From the NCBI RefSeq assembly GCF_022682495.2, contig NC_071395.1, forward strand, positions 55,939,242-56,003,241: a DNA stretch of 64,000 bases. Reading direction: 5' to 3'. Made by a program: the position numbers and the translations under genes. Position 1 is the stretch's first letter. Each line of letters starts with the position of its first letter. The DNA is from Desmodus rotundus (Eukaryota > Chordata > Mammalia > Chiroptera > Phyllostomidae). Shown piece after piece: positions 21,766 through 31,939 of this stretch. Under the pieces are notes generated by a model, which did not search any database, had not been told where the DNA came from, and saw only the letters and a program-made list of their open reading frames with translations.

Positions 21766-21862
21766 TTTGAACTCCTAACTTACTCATTTGTAAAATAGAA
21801 ATGATAGCAGTAGCTCCTTCACAGGTTTTTCTGTAATGAATGAATGAGACCTTGCTTGTCAT
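21766..21862 (+). repeat. MIR SINE fragment
   Basis: TTTGTAAAATAGAAATGATA followed by a GTAATGAATGAATGAGA-like stretch matches the 3' half of MIR in sense orientation. Confidence 0.6.
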
Positions 21863-24005
21863 TGGGTCTCTTGATGTTAGATCTGTGATGACGCAGCTCC
21901 CCGTGAGCAGGCGGGATGCCAGTGGTGGAGGCGAGGTATACAAGGGAGGGGAAAAAGGTGGGTCTTTACTGCTTATTTCTACTGCAGTTGTCTTTATCTC
22001 TCTATTTAAATAAGTGTAACAATTCACTTTAACTAAAAATATAATTAATAACCTGGGACCTCTAGACATGTGTGCATTCTCAAATGCCTCTGTATGTCAA
22101 AATCCGACTCCACTATCTGTCTCTGTCAAGATTTGTGGGAGTTGCTTTCCATAATGTGCATTTAAAAGCCTTGGTGACATGGTCCAGAGATCTGCACTCT
22201 CTTCTTAACAAGGTTAGGCACTATATTTAAAACTTCACTGAATCCATTGATATTTTCTGCTTGTCAGGGTGAAGCGTTCTAAACGTTTCTGCCTGTAAGG
22301 ACACATGAAATATGAGTTCTCAGCTCTGGGACCATTCATCCAGGAGCTTGAAGCTCTGTCTCTTGATTATCGGATGAACTACAATCAAAAGTCCTCTGAC
22401 GACGACCAAGACACCAAGGGTGTGTCCTTGCTGCTGGGTGTTTATATGAGGGCCTGTGGATGCTGGAGCTGTACAAGCGGTGGTGTGGACCCCTCAGCCC
22501 TCCTGGAGGTGCTGGTGGCCTTGCTGTCCCTGCTATCTCCCACAAGGCGCTACTAGAAAGAACAGCAGCTGCCACCCCCTCGTGGTCTCACAGTCCAGTC
22601 ACCCAAGCTAGGCCAGGAGGGCCCCCACCAAATCTAATTTTCACTGTGCCAATCTCCCCAAAGTCTCCTGAACCAAAACCATTCTCCTGTTGGTTTCTCC
22701 TGAACCAACTGGAAGGAGAAATCCAGGAATAAACCAAATCTGGGCAAAGAAACCAGAAAAGAGGACAAGGCCAACATTTTGGAGAATTCAATATGATGGC
22801 TTCCTATGCAAGGAAGTAACAAATTTCTCAGGGAGCAAATGCTATTAACATTCTCTTTAAATTTAACGCATTAACTCAACACAACACAGGGCATTTGGCA
22901 AGGACTGCACTTCCTGTCACAATTTATTTTGGAGTTAGAAAATGTTTCTGACTCAAAAACTAACTGAAAGCCTATTTCTCCACTGTCATAAATCAAATCG
23001 TCCCACCGATCTCAGTACAACTTGGCCCCTATTCAAGAGTTTCATGCAACTCACAGAGAGATGAATGGCATTTCAAAAGGGAAGACATTTACTGCAAACA
23101 GGACCAAGTGAGGGCATAGAGTTTTCCACAGGGTATACACTAAGTTCCCAGGATGCCAGCATGTTAGTGGGGTGAGAGAGCATCCAATTGTTTCTGCAAG
23201 GGCCCAAGCTCATCGCGTGGCTGACTGGGCCTGAAGCTCCATGAAGGCGTAAAGCACGTCTCCTGCTGCCTCTGGATGACTTCATGGTCCTGCATGACTG
23301 CCCATTGTGTCCTATTGAGTCACAGTCCCTGGGAGAGTTCCCAGAGCAGAGCATACCCTCAGTCAAGTCTTGTCGATGGCCAGATGTGGCACACCTGCTA
23401 TTGTTCAATTGATTTCTGCATGGCTCTCAGGTACCTACCAGTTTTTTATGACTATTTAGGCATCTCTGAAGACCATGAAATTTTCCTCTACTTCATTATT
23501 TCACAGCCAAAATTTTCATGAAGCCACCAGAACTACCCTTGTGCTTTTATGACAGCCATATTTGTGCCATGGATTACACTGTGCTCAGATGACCTCTGCT
23601 TATCTCTGCCACCCTTCAGATGAGAAGGGAGGACTTTGTCTTGTTTATTGTTGTCATCTGGTGCCTGGGTAGGAGACAGCATTTCAGAAGTGTTCAATAA
23701 ACAGTTATGACGTGCAAACTTCTGCACTGGGTGTCAAGGCTCTTTCTGGAGCAATTAAATTGGCACCTATCAATTCTAAAACTCCTGAAAAAAAGGGTTG
23801 TTTTTTAATCATGAATTAGAACTGGATTGTGCAATTTGCATAAGACAAACAACGTTTTCATGCTTGCTTTCACTTTCTATTATGTACTCTGTTCCTTTGT
23901 GCTAATTTTGCTGTCAGAGACCCAGGAGAGTGAAACACTTTAATTATGTCTCCTTTGCCAAAATTTAAAACACAAACCAGGATTTTTAAGCATACTATTA
24001 TTTTC
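21863..24005. other. repeat-poor DNA containing a CTCF-like site
   Basis: No retrotransposon was recognised across about 2.1 kb. A CTCF-like motif lies at 22,568-22,587. An 83-codon frame at 22,305-22,556 has no recognisable similarity and no visible splice or promoter context, so I do not call it a gene. Confidence 0.35.
22568..22587 (-). promoter_or_regulatory. candidate CTCF binding site
   Basis: On the minus strand the sequence reads GACCACGAGGGGGTGGCAGC. This matches the CTCF core CCACNAGGGGGC at all but its last position, where T replaces C, and is followed by GGCAG. CTCF is the zinc-finger protein that anchors chromatin loops and insulators. Motif match only. Confidence 0.5.
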
Positions 24006-24054
24006 TGGTGGTTTTTTTTTCTTTCTTTCTTTCTTTTTTTCTTTTTTTTTTTTT
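24006..24054 (+). repeat. T/CT low-complexity tract
   Basis: Runs of T broken by CTTT units. It could be the antisense tail of an unrecognised old retroelement whose body would lie at lower coordinates on the other strand, but no body is recognisable. Confidence 0.8.
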
Positions 24055-24120
24055 TGAGTGGCTGCCATTTTCTCTTTAAAAATTAAGTCTAAAGTGTTTC
24101 GTTTGAGCTTATAGTGCAAA

Positions 24121-24480
24121 AACACACATCTTCCTTTACATTCTGCCAGTGTTTGTTGAGTTCCTATTATTGCAGGACAGCATTCCAGGTGCCAACAAGA
24201 AAAATGGAAAGATGGGCAAAAGTGTTGTCTATTGAGTTTGGATTCCAATGAGGGGGATACAGGCAATAAGCAAGGAAATGTCAGGAAATGATCAATGCTC
24301 AAAAAAAATAAAAGGAGGGTGTGACAGAAAAGTCTGCACTGACTAATCTAGAAGGTGGTCAGGGAAGGGCAGTCTAAAGAGGTGACATTAACCCAAGGTC
24401 TAAATGAGCCACAGCAGTCAACCTGAGGGAACAGAGTTCCAGGCAAAGGGGCTGCATGGAGCCCAAGGTAGTAGCACATG
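24121..24480. repeat. ancient L2/MIR-like interspersed repeat
   Basis: GTTTGTTGAGTTCCTATTAT resembles the shared L2/MIR3 3' end, and GAGGTGACATTAACCCAAGG followed by AGAGTTCCAGGCAAAGG is a widespread ancient mammalian repeat pattern. Family and orientation are uncertain; it may be two adjacent relics. Confidence 0.45.
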
Positions 24481-24556
24481 TGGTTTCTCCAAGGAACAGA
24501 AGACAATCTTCTTCTTCTCTGGGGAGTCTGCTGGCCTGCAGCCTTCCATATGCAAC

Positions 24557-24926
24557 TGCCATGGACCAGATGTTTGTGTCACCTCCAAATACATATCTTG
24601 GCATCCCAACCCCCAGTGTGATGTATCTATCAGGAGGTGGGCCCCGTGGGTGGGATTTGGTTGTGAGGGTGGAGCCCTCATCAATGGTAGATTAGTGCTC
24701 TTGTAAAACAGGCCAAAGAGGAGCCCCTCACCCCTTCCACCATGTAAGGACATAGTCACAGCCAGCCAGCTGTGAACCAGGAAGTAGGTCTCCAACAGAA
24801 AATGAATCTGCCAGTGCCTTGATCTTGGACTTCTGTGCCTCCAGAACTGTGAGAAGTCAATTTCTATTGTTTATAAGCCACCTGGTCCATGGTACTTTGT
24901 TATAGCAGCCTGAATGAACTCAGACA
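24557..24926 (+). mobile_element. MLT1A-type solo LTR (ERVL-MaLR)
   Basis: Full-length match in order to the MLT1A LTR. Landmarks are GATGTTTGTGTCACCTCC, GGTGGAGCCCTCATCAATGG, GCCTTGATCTTGGACTTCT, CCAGAACTGTGAGAAGTCAA and GGTACTTTGTTATAGCAGCC. MaLR elements are old non-autonomous endogenous retroviral LTRs common to placental mammals. No internal region is present, so this is a solo LTR left by recombination. Confidence 0.93.
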
Positions 24927-25591
24927 GTCACCCTCATGGAGCTGACTCCCAGGTATATGCTGCCAGGTCTAGCTTTCTCCATGTTTGCAGGACACCTTGG
25001 CTCCACCAAAGACCTTGTGACAAGAAAGGCTGAATAAATCCACTGACCCAGGTCTATATTTTGATAGGCCATGGGCATAAATCAAACTTATTATCCCCCC
25101 AAGATCATCAATAATCTTTACAATCTTCTCTGTTCTTGGTACCCTAATACTGGAATTATCGTCTTCCCTATTTCCTATGTGTATTTTGGACACACACACA
25201 TGCATACATGTGGGTTTAGAAGGGCATGAATTTCTTTGGGGATCTTAACTATATTTCTGTTAAATTACATGCTTATGATTCAAGATTTACATAGTAGAGA
25301 GGCAAAGAGGTCCCAGAGCTCCTCACCCTGGCCTTGCTCTTATACACACATGCATGTGCATATTCTTACCTAGTTCAGCCCTTTATATCCACTCAGGCCA
25401 ACCAAGAGCTTTCTAACAAGTGGGTTTCCCTAGGAGGCTGTGACTGGTCTGCCCCCCAAGGCAAGCAGAGGGGGTTTTGTGCCCTCCTCCACAGGAGCTC
25501 AGTATAAGCAGGTCAAATTTCTGCTTCCCACCCCTAGGCCTCCCTAACAAAAGCCTGTAGACAACTTGACCTTAAAACTGTGGGGTTTGGG
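24927..25591. other. unassigned DNA
   Basis: No gene or repeat family was recognised; a short (CA)n run lies at 25,191-25,200. Confidence 0.3.
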
Positions 25592-25828
25592 TTTTTTTTT
25601 CATCCTCACCCAAGGACATGCTTATTGATTTCAGAGAGAGGGGACGGGAAGGAGAGAGAGGGAGAGAAACATCAATGTGAGGGAAAGACATCAACTGGTT
25701 GCCTCTTGTAGATGCCCTGACTGGGACTGAACTGACAACCCAGGCATGTGCCCTGACCCGGAATCAAACCCACGACCTTTCAGTTTACTAGATGATGTTC
25801 CAACCAACTGAGCCACACTAACCAGGGC
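25592..25828 (-). mobile_element. VES SINE, antisense
   Basis: On the minus strand: GCCCTGGTTAGTGTGGCTCA head, then a diverged B box, CATTGATGTTTCTCTCCC, and a 3' part with AAATCAATAAGCATGTCCTT. This longer 3' end is also seen in the copy at 28.2 kb, but the copies at 10.7, 30.1 and 60.6 kb lack it, so two VES subfamilies are present. It interrupts otherwise unassigned DNA. Confidence 0.92.
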
Positions 25829-26340
25829 TTAAAAATCATATTTTAAATAAAGAGTTCATCAGCACTTACAAAATGCAAAGAACTATTGGTGGTGCTTTCC
25901 CATGCTTTCTCATTTGGCTATGTGCCAGTCCTGTGAGACAGGTATCCCTCTGCCTTGTAGAAGAGGAAAGTGTAGCCAGAGAGGGCCTGTGAGGTGCCCA
26001 TGGCCACTCAGCTGGCTCCTTCCTGTCTGAGCTGCAGTCTGAAGGGAGACCTCAGGGCCATGTCCACTTGTTCTTGCTTCCTGCGCTGCCCGAGCCTCCC
26101 GGGTGCACTCTGATTCATTTCCTCAGAGGCACAGTGCACCCAGACTCTGATTCTTAAATTTGTTGGTGGGATTTTGTTTGTTCTGAAATTGCTGGATTCC
26201 TAAGAAATTTGTTGACTCTTTGAAAACACACACAATAGGTGGGAGAAAGTGGGAAAGATAGTGGAAGGTGGAGGCAGGGAGGGACAGGGAAGGAGAAGGA
26301 AGAAAAAAGGAATGCTCCTATATGTGGAGCATCTCTTATA
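25829..26340. other. unassigned DNA
   Basis: A MIR-like antisense patch is possible near 25,900-26,040 (GTGAGACAGGTATCCCTCTG). Otherwise nothing was recognised. Confidence 0.3.
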
Positions 26341-26348
26341 CTCTGTAG

Positions 26349-26560
26349 CACAGGTGGCAAACACAAGGCCCAAGGGCCAAATCCAGCCCCGCACCTTGTT
26401 TTATCCGGCCTGGCACCTTTTTTCTACCTGGCAGCAGCGCTGAGCTCTCACTTAAATTAAGGACTACTTACATTTATACAGTCCTAAAATTACATTCAGC
26501 CCTTTGAAGGCAACCACAAGGCTGTAGTGGCCCCTGGTGAAAATGAGTTTGACACCCCTG
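26349..26560. mobile_element. hAT-type MITE with 8-bp target duplication
   Basis: 212-bp element. Its ends are imperfect inverted repeats: left CACAGGTGGCAAAC, right (reverse complement) CAGGGGTGTCAAAC, 11 of 14 identical. Flanks are CTCTGTAG (26,341-26,348) and CTCTATAG (26,561-26,568), an 8-bp duplication with one change, as hAT transposases make. There is no open frame, so it needed a transposase in trans. Confidence 0.85.
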
Positions 26561-26568
26561 CTCTATAG

Positions 26569-27894
26569 AGATCCTGTTCTGGGCTCTTTCCACGTAAAAG
26601 ATCTCCTTAAAAGTCTCCACCAGTGAGCCTTTACTTCCCTGCGTTACACTGATTACCCAGCAACCTGGGGCCTGGTGGCCCATGTCAAGTCCCAGATACC
26701 AGCTTGGAACAGCCTCTCAATGACTTTTAGGGCCAGGGATTAGCACTCCCAGGAAAGGCAGGTTTGCTGCTCTTGGGCGCCCCTCTGTGGGCACCAGCAA
26801 AAACATTCTAGAAGCCATTCTCAAGGGTTGGGCTGTGGAACAGAGCCTGATACCCTTGGTTTTCTTCTTATCCATCTTTTTTCCCTTAACTTCATGCCAA
26901 GTTAAAACTGTAAATAAAAAAACAGAAATGTGTTTCTTAAATATTAGTGACTGTCCTCTGAGGGCTTTCCAACAGAAATATGGGGAGAGAGGCTTTGGAA
27001 TCATAGGAGGTCTGAGAAAAAACCCTGGACAAGCCAGCCTACCTACATCTCAGTGTCCTCTCCTGTAAACTGGGACCAGCAGTTCCCACCTCCTGGGGAC
27101 GCAGCGGAGACTGGATGAGAGGATGCGTGTGAAAGCCTCCAGCTCACCACAGGGATCAGTGGATGTTTGCTACTGTCCTTTCCCTCTCCTTTGCTCTAGG
27201 CCCAGAATTATTTCCACATGCAAGTCTAACATTAAACACTCAGATCAGAATAAATGTTGCTTTGCTTCCAAAACCCTCTCCCAAGTGAAGGGAACAGCAG
27301 ATTTCTAGGAAAAACAAAAACTGGTAAAGATATCTGTGAAAACAGGTTAGCTTTGGCGGTCTTTTAGAAGGAAAGGTGACCCAGAATGTGGAGGAGCTAA
27401 AGAAACAGAGCATTTATGGGAATCTCCTCAGCCAGGGGACCTGCCAGGGTCTGGGGTCGGGGCTGTCCACTGACCCATTCTGCCCTCCACTGTTTGGAGG
27501 GAGCAGCCTCCTGCTGGGCACAGCCACAATGGAGGACATTCCACTCCCTCACCCACCCATACAGGAAATTCAAATGGAGGGAAGCACACAATGAGCACAG
27601 CATTCTCTATTTGTGTTTATTTTGTGGACTGCAGCAGCCAGCAAAACTCTACCTGTGGCTTACCTTTCACAACAGTTGTCTCTTCTGTCTTGACCCGCAG
27701 GAATGATTCCAGAGCAGATGCCCACTGAGTGCTGGTACCAAGAGCACACATGTGTTTGCGAAGCTGTAAAGGAATGAGGGTGGGGGTGGGGGGAAACACC
27801 AGGCTCCTGGGAGGCCACTCAGGGAGAGAGAGCCAGGACAGGGGATGGAGCCATCCCCATGTCCCTAGCTCCTCTGCCTTTACCTCTGTCGTCC
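26569..27894. other. unassigned DNA with one MIR fragment
   Basis: CTCAGTGTCCTCTCCTGTAA (27,049) starts a plus-strand MIR core fragment to about 27,125. The rest, including small frames at 27,376-27,706, shows no recognisable gene. Confidence 0.35.
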
Positions 27895-28110
27895 CTTTGA
27901 AAGAGCATGGCCTTTGGATACACAGAGGCCTGGGTTTGAATTCTGCCTTGTTATGTGGGGGCTGTGATGCCCTGGATAAACTTGGCCTCTGCTGGGCTTC
28001 AGTCTTTCATCTGTGAACCAGAGTTCAGGATTTTGTGAGGAGAAAGTATGATAATGAATGCAAAAACCTCACAGAGTTAACAGAACATAAAAGGTGCATA
28101 ATTGGTTTTT
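27895..28110 (+). repeat. MIR SINE
   Basis: GAAAGAGCATGGCCTTTGGA, CCTGGGTTTGAATTCTGCC and CTTCAGTCTTTCATCTGTGA are successive MIR blocks in sense orientation. Almost full length. Confidence 0.9.
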
Positions 28111-28203
28111 TTCTTTAATTAGTGGGGGGAAATGATATTACACAAGAGTTTTCTAGAGGCGTGTGATATAGTAATATGAAACATGTTAAAAAACAATTAA
28201 TAA

Positions 28204-28427
28204 GCCGTGGCCAGTAGCTCAGTTGGTTGGAGCATCATCCCAATCCCCAGTCTGGGCACATACCTAGTTGTGAGTTGAATCCCTGTTCAGCGTGCATAAG
28301 GGAGGCAAACAATTGATGCTACTCTCTCTCTCTCTCTCTCTCTCCTCCTCCTCTCTCCCTTCCTCCATCCCTCCCTAAAATCAATAAGCATGTCCTTGGG
28401 TGAGGATTAAAAAAATAATAAAAAGTA
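28204..28427 (+). mobile_element. VES SINE, long-3'-end subfamily
   Basis: GCCGTGGCCAGTAGCTCAGT head, diverged B box (GAGTTGAATCC), an expanded TC microsatellite at 28,321-28,344, then AAAATCAATAAGCATGTCCT and a short A-rich end. Target duplication unclear. Diverged, hence older than the 30.1 and 60.6 kb copies. Confidence 0.9.
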
Positions 28428-29199
28428 TACATTCATTTAAAAATATAGTGAAGGATGACCCCTACAAAATTTAAGGTAATTTTTATTGCTTTATTTATGG
28501 TTAGCCATATTTTCTCATTTTTTAAACAATGAACACATGTTGCTTATAAACTTTTTTAAAAAAAGTAAAGAGAACTGAGGCTGTAGAAGAATGTTAATAG
28601 TCAAAAAAATGCCCAGGAAACATTGTTTTAAAGAAAAGCCTGTTGTAAAGAATAGTATGTGTGCAAAACACATAGAAAGTTTGAGAGCAGAGGTGTAGAA
28701 TAAAACCTTACCGTACGAATTTGTAGGTGCTTTTAACTTCCTTTTTCTGTATGCCACAATTCCTACATTTTTATATTAGTTCTAAAAGTCCTAAAAAAGA
28801 AAAAATTAAATTGCCTTAAAACCATGCAAAAGGTGAACAGACATTGCTGTTTGTAAACAAATATCATGAACTAAATTAGTATATCATAAAATAAATTAGT
28901 ATAACAGACACATGGGTTGCCAAACCTATAGCCACAGTGGTGAATAAACAGCATATACCATAGCCTGTAATGTCTCCAAACCAGTGTGTGTCCAGCCTCA
29001 GTGCCTCCTCTCCCACTGCTCCTTTGCCCAGAATCCTTCCCCCTCTGGCAACGCCCTGACACTGTCTCATCCCACACCCAGCAGGGCAACATCTGTAAAT
29101 CATCCAGGGGCAGACCAATTTCTCCTCACCTGGGAAGCCTTTCTGTGCATTTGCTGGTGGCCCTTCCCGCACTCCCTCAGTGCCGTGCACACAGGGCCG
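28428..29199. other. unassigned DNA
   Basis: AT-rich on the left and GC-richer on the right (28,980-29,199). No gene was recognised. Confidence 0.3.
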
Positions 29200-29350
29200 T
29201 GGGAAAAGCAACAGCATTTTGCTATACCAATTTGTTCACATATCCACCTTCCCTTCTTAAACTGCAGGAACGGGTCTCATGCACCCCTTTACCTTAAAAC
29301 CTAGCTAAGTGACTGACACACAATATGTGTTCAACAAATGTTGATTAAGT
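29200..29350 (+). repeat. L2/MIR3-like 3' end
   Basis: AACTGCAGGAACGGGTCTCA, then GACTGACACACAATATGTGT and CAACAAATGTTGATTAAGTA match the typical end of L2 and MIR3 repeats. Low-divergence family assignment is not possible by eye. Confidence 0.55.
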
Positions 29351-29764
29351 AAATCACTCAAAATCCTATTTCATAGCTACTTTAGGGTAGGTGGTCTCAA
29401 TGCCTGCCATTCCTCAAGTCTGGTTATTGGAAAATTTTAGGCGGGAGTTACAGTTGTACCTCTGTATTGATAGACCTCATAGGGTTCACCAAAGTAGAGA
29501 CAGCAAATTCAATTACTAATATTGGAGATAAACTAAAAACTATGATTTACAAATTAAAAGGCAAGATAGTGGCAACTAAAAGCCATGATCATATCAAGAC
29601 AATATAAAAAGAAGTGATTATCATTAAAACAAACAAACAAACAAACAAAAAGTATGTCCATGTGTAAGGCTTGCAACCCTGGACTGAAAGGATTCCCACT
29701 CTCCCTGGGCAGTCGCGTGCCCAGGAGGAGCCCTAAGGTGGCGAGGAGTCATCTGCAGCTAGGC
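29351..29764. other. unassigned DNA with an (AAAC)n microsatellite
   Basis: The microsatellite at 29,625-29,650 has about six AAAC units. It may be the tail of an unrecognised retroelement. The rest is unassigned. Confidence 0.4.
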
Positions 29765-29860
29765 AGCCATTCTCAATTGCAACCACAAGTTAGCATCATG
29801 AGCAACATTTTAAAAATTATGACCCCAGGTCGATCAAGACAGAAGCTCTGGCAACTCACA
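29765..29860 (+). repeat. MER5-like hAT-Charlie relic
   Basis: GCCATTCTCAATTGCAACCA, then AACATTTTAAAAATTATGAC and GACAGAAGCTCTGG follow the MER5A order. Partial and diverged. Confidence 0.5.
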
Positions 29861-29923
29861 GTGAGAACTGAGAGTGATTTGCCCTTGAAAACAGAGGAAC
29901 GGAGTTGTATTTTAAAACAACTT

Positions 29924-30547
29924 TATGGAGCTGGAGCATTATGCTAAGTGAAATAAGCCAGGCAGTGAAAGACAAATATCATATGATCTCACCTTTAAGT
30001 GGAACCTAATCAACAAAACAAACAAGAAAGCAAAATAGAACCAGAGACATTGAAATTAAGAACAATCTGGCCCTGGCTGGTATGGCTCAGTGGATTGAGC
30101 ACCAGCCTGTGAACCAAAGGGTCTCTGGTTCGAATCCCAGTCAGGGCACATGCCTGGGTTGTGGGCTGAGACCCCAGTGAAGGGTGCGCAAGAGGCAACC
30201 ACACGATGTTTCTCTCCCTCCTTCTCTCTCCTTTCCCATCTGTCTAAAAATAAATAAATAAAATCTTAAAAATAAATAAAGACCTCAGCAGACACCCCCA
30301 AAATAAAATTCTCGCTGATCTGACAAAAAATAGTTATAATTTAAAAAAAAAAAGAACAATCTGACAGTAACAGAGGTGAGGTAGGAGGGGATAATGGGGG
30401 AAAGGGTTTTCAGGAGCAACTATAAAGGACACATGAACAAAACCAAGGGGGGATGGAATCAGGGGTGGGAGGTGGGGATGGCTGGGGTTGGGGAGAATGG
30501 AGGGGGAATGCAGACAACTGTACTTGAACAGCAATAAAATAAAAATA
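29924..30547 (+). mobile_element. 5'-truncated L1, split by a VES
   Basis: Carries the last codons of ORF2 (GAGCATTATGCTAAGTGAAA), the 3' UTR and the tail. Perfect 11-bp duplication TAAAACAACTT at 29,913-29,923 and 30,548-30,558. The VES at 30,070-30,351 splits the 3' UTR and is therefore younger. Confidence 0.95.
30070..30351 (+). mobile_element. VES SINE with extra 3' sequence
   Basis: Well-preserved VES: A box TGGCTCAGTGG (30,083-30,093), B box GGTTCGAATCC (30,127-30,137), CT-rich stretch, AAATAAATAAATAAAATCTT tail. Perfect 12-bp duplication AAGAACAATCTG at 30,058-30,069 and 30,352-30,363. Between the normal tail (ending about 30,280) and the right duplication lie 62 bp foreign to VES (30,281-30,342) and a second A run. 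The usual TCTTT terminator reads TCTTAA, fitting Pol III readthrough in the source copy. Confidence 0.95.
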
Positions 30548-30558
30548 TAAAACAACTT

Positions 30559-31939
30559 AAGTCCTTTAAGTCCTTTTAAGGGGACTCTCCACCAAAGTGC
30601 TATCCATAGGGTGACTCTATCCTGTCATCCAAACTAAGATTCTCCAGAACAGACCAGGACACATATGCTCACCATAAAGATGAACCATATTCTAAGGTTC
30701 ATGCTTCAAATCAATATTATCAAAAATAGACCGAGGACCATCAGCTGTTGCCACTTTCTGATGATACAAACCAATGAGCAGTTCTATGCTCCCTGTCATA
30801 ATCCTTGTTGAAACTGCACCATATGAGTTTCCTATGCTACTGAAGAAAAAAAAATTAAGGATGGGAGTTTGGAGATGGGGAAAACTGACAGCTATATAAA
30901 AAATATTATTACTCAGATACTGGAGGTAAAATATTCCCATGTATTTTCTTCTTGTCTCCAAGGAAGTAGTTACTCAAACACCTGCTATCAGAGGCAAACA
31001 GTAAGGAAAGGCCAAGTGCTTTGTCAGTCCCATTTGTATTCCATATTTGTGATGTGCCTTTCCTTTTAAAACTGCTCAGTATTCCCACTCTTCCTAGCCT
31101 CCTAATTCCTCTAGGTCTTTCCCACTTGAAAACATGAGCACATTTCCACAACTTTGCACATTTATGAAGACAAAGAATAAAATGTATTAGAGACAGGGAA
31201 TCACAGAAGCAATGCAGCTTGGGAATATTGGAGAGAGCACTGAGTCCTGTAACCCAGACAGATCCAGATACAGTATCCCATTCTAACACCCTGTTGGGAG
31301 GGGTGTTGTAGGAATCAAAGAAGATGAAAGACAGTAAAGACCCTTGCAGATGTATTTGATTCGTGGTTAACTTGCTCCATTGTGGGAGTGCATGTGATCT
31401 GAGGTGACACTCTTAGGTGCCAGTGAGCTCAGGATCATGCAGCCATCTCCAGTGTAAATGAAAGCCAAGTACTAAAGCACCGTGGAAAGCAACATTTCTA
31501 AGACTAATATCCTTAGTGTTACTATCTCAACATTGACAGTTATTTCTACCATCTAATTTTGTCTACCTATTACTCATGATTTTGTAAGCTGTAGCTTTTC
31601 TCTTTTTCTTTCTTTTGGTTAATCTATTATTCTCCCAACTATATTTGGGAGTTAAACATTGTTTCTATTGTTTTACTGGCTATTTAGTGTTTTCATGTCT
31701 ACTTAATTATAGTCAATATCTTTACTTTCCTGAAGAGCATGAGGAATTTAGAATACTTTAGTTTTACTTCCCCACCCACCCCATCCCCATCATTCTAAGG
31801 AGTATTATTGCAAAATATTTTAGTAATATTTGGTTCATTGTCATCACTATCCCAATTATTACTGCTACTATTGTTCTACTTTCATTAAGTAGTAACAAAA
31901 TCACTATTAACATAAAATATTTTTCTGTTATTTATAACA
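30559..31939. other. unassigned DNA with a possible exon
   Basis: No transposon was recognised over about 1.4 kb. It contains the candidate minus-strand terminal exon at 30,702-30,841. The rest is AT-rich DNA without coding signals. Confidence 0.35.
30702..30841 (-). other. candidate terminal coding exon (unidentified)
   Basis: On the minus strand a T-rich tract and CTTCAG (acceptor-like, plus-strand 30,841-30,860) precede an open frame of about 46 codons. The frame contains YGAVSTRIMTGSIELLIGLY and ADGPRSIFDNIDLKHEP and ends at a TAG. The amino-acid composition looks protein-like and the frame is free of stops. I cannot name the protein. No other exon, promoter or polyadenylation signal was found, so a chance frame remains possible. 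Confidence 0.25.

Noticed and set aside
22305..22556. 83-codon plus-strand frame starting MKYEFSALGPF as a gene
   Set aside because: No recognisable similarity, promoter or splice context, and the opposite strand is equally open. Length is within chance for GC-rich DNA.
27660..27750. Pyrimidine tract plus CAG near 27,700 as a splice acceptor
   Set aside because: Following frame is short and unrecognised; such tracts are common by chance.
28321..28344. TC repeat as a CRISPR-like or regulatory array
   Set aside because: Simple microsatellite inside a VES 3' region.
30083..30137. A and B boxes as a true tRNA gene
   Set aside because: They belong to the tRNA-derived head of a VES SINE; no acceptor stem or complete cloverleaf follows.
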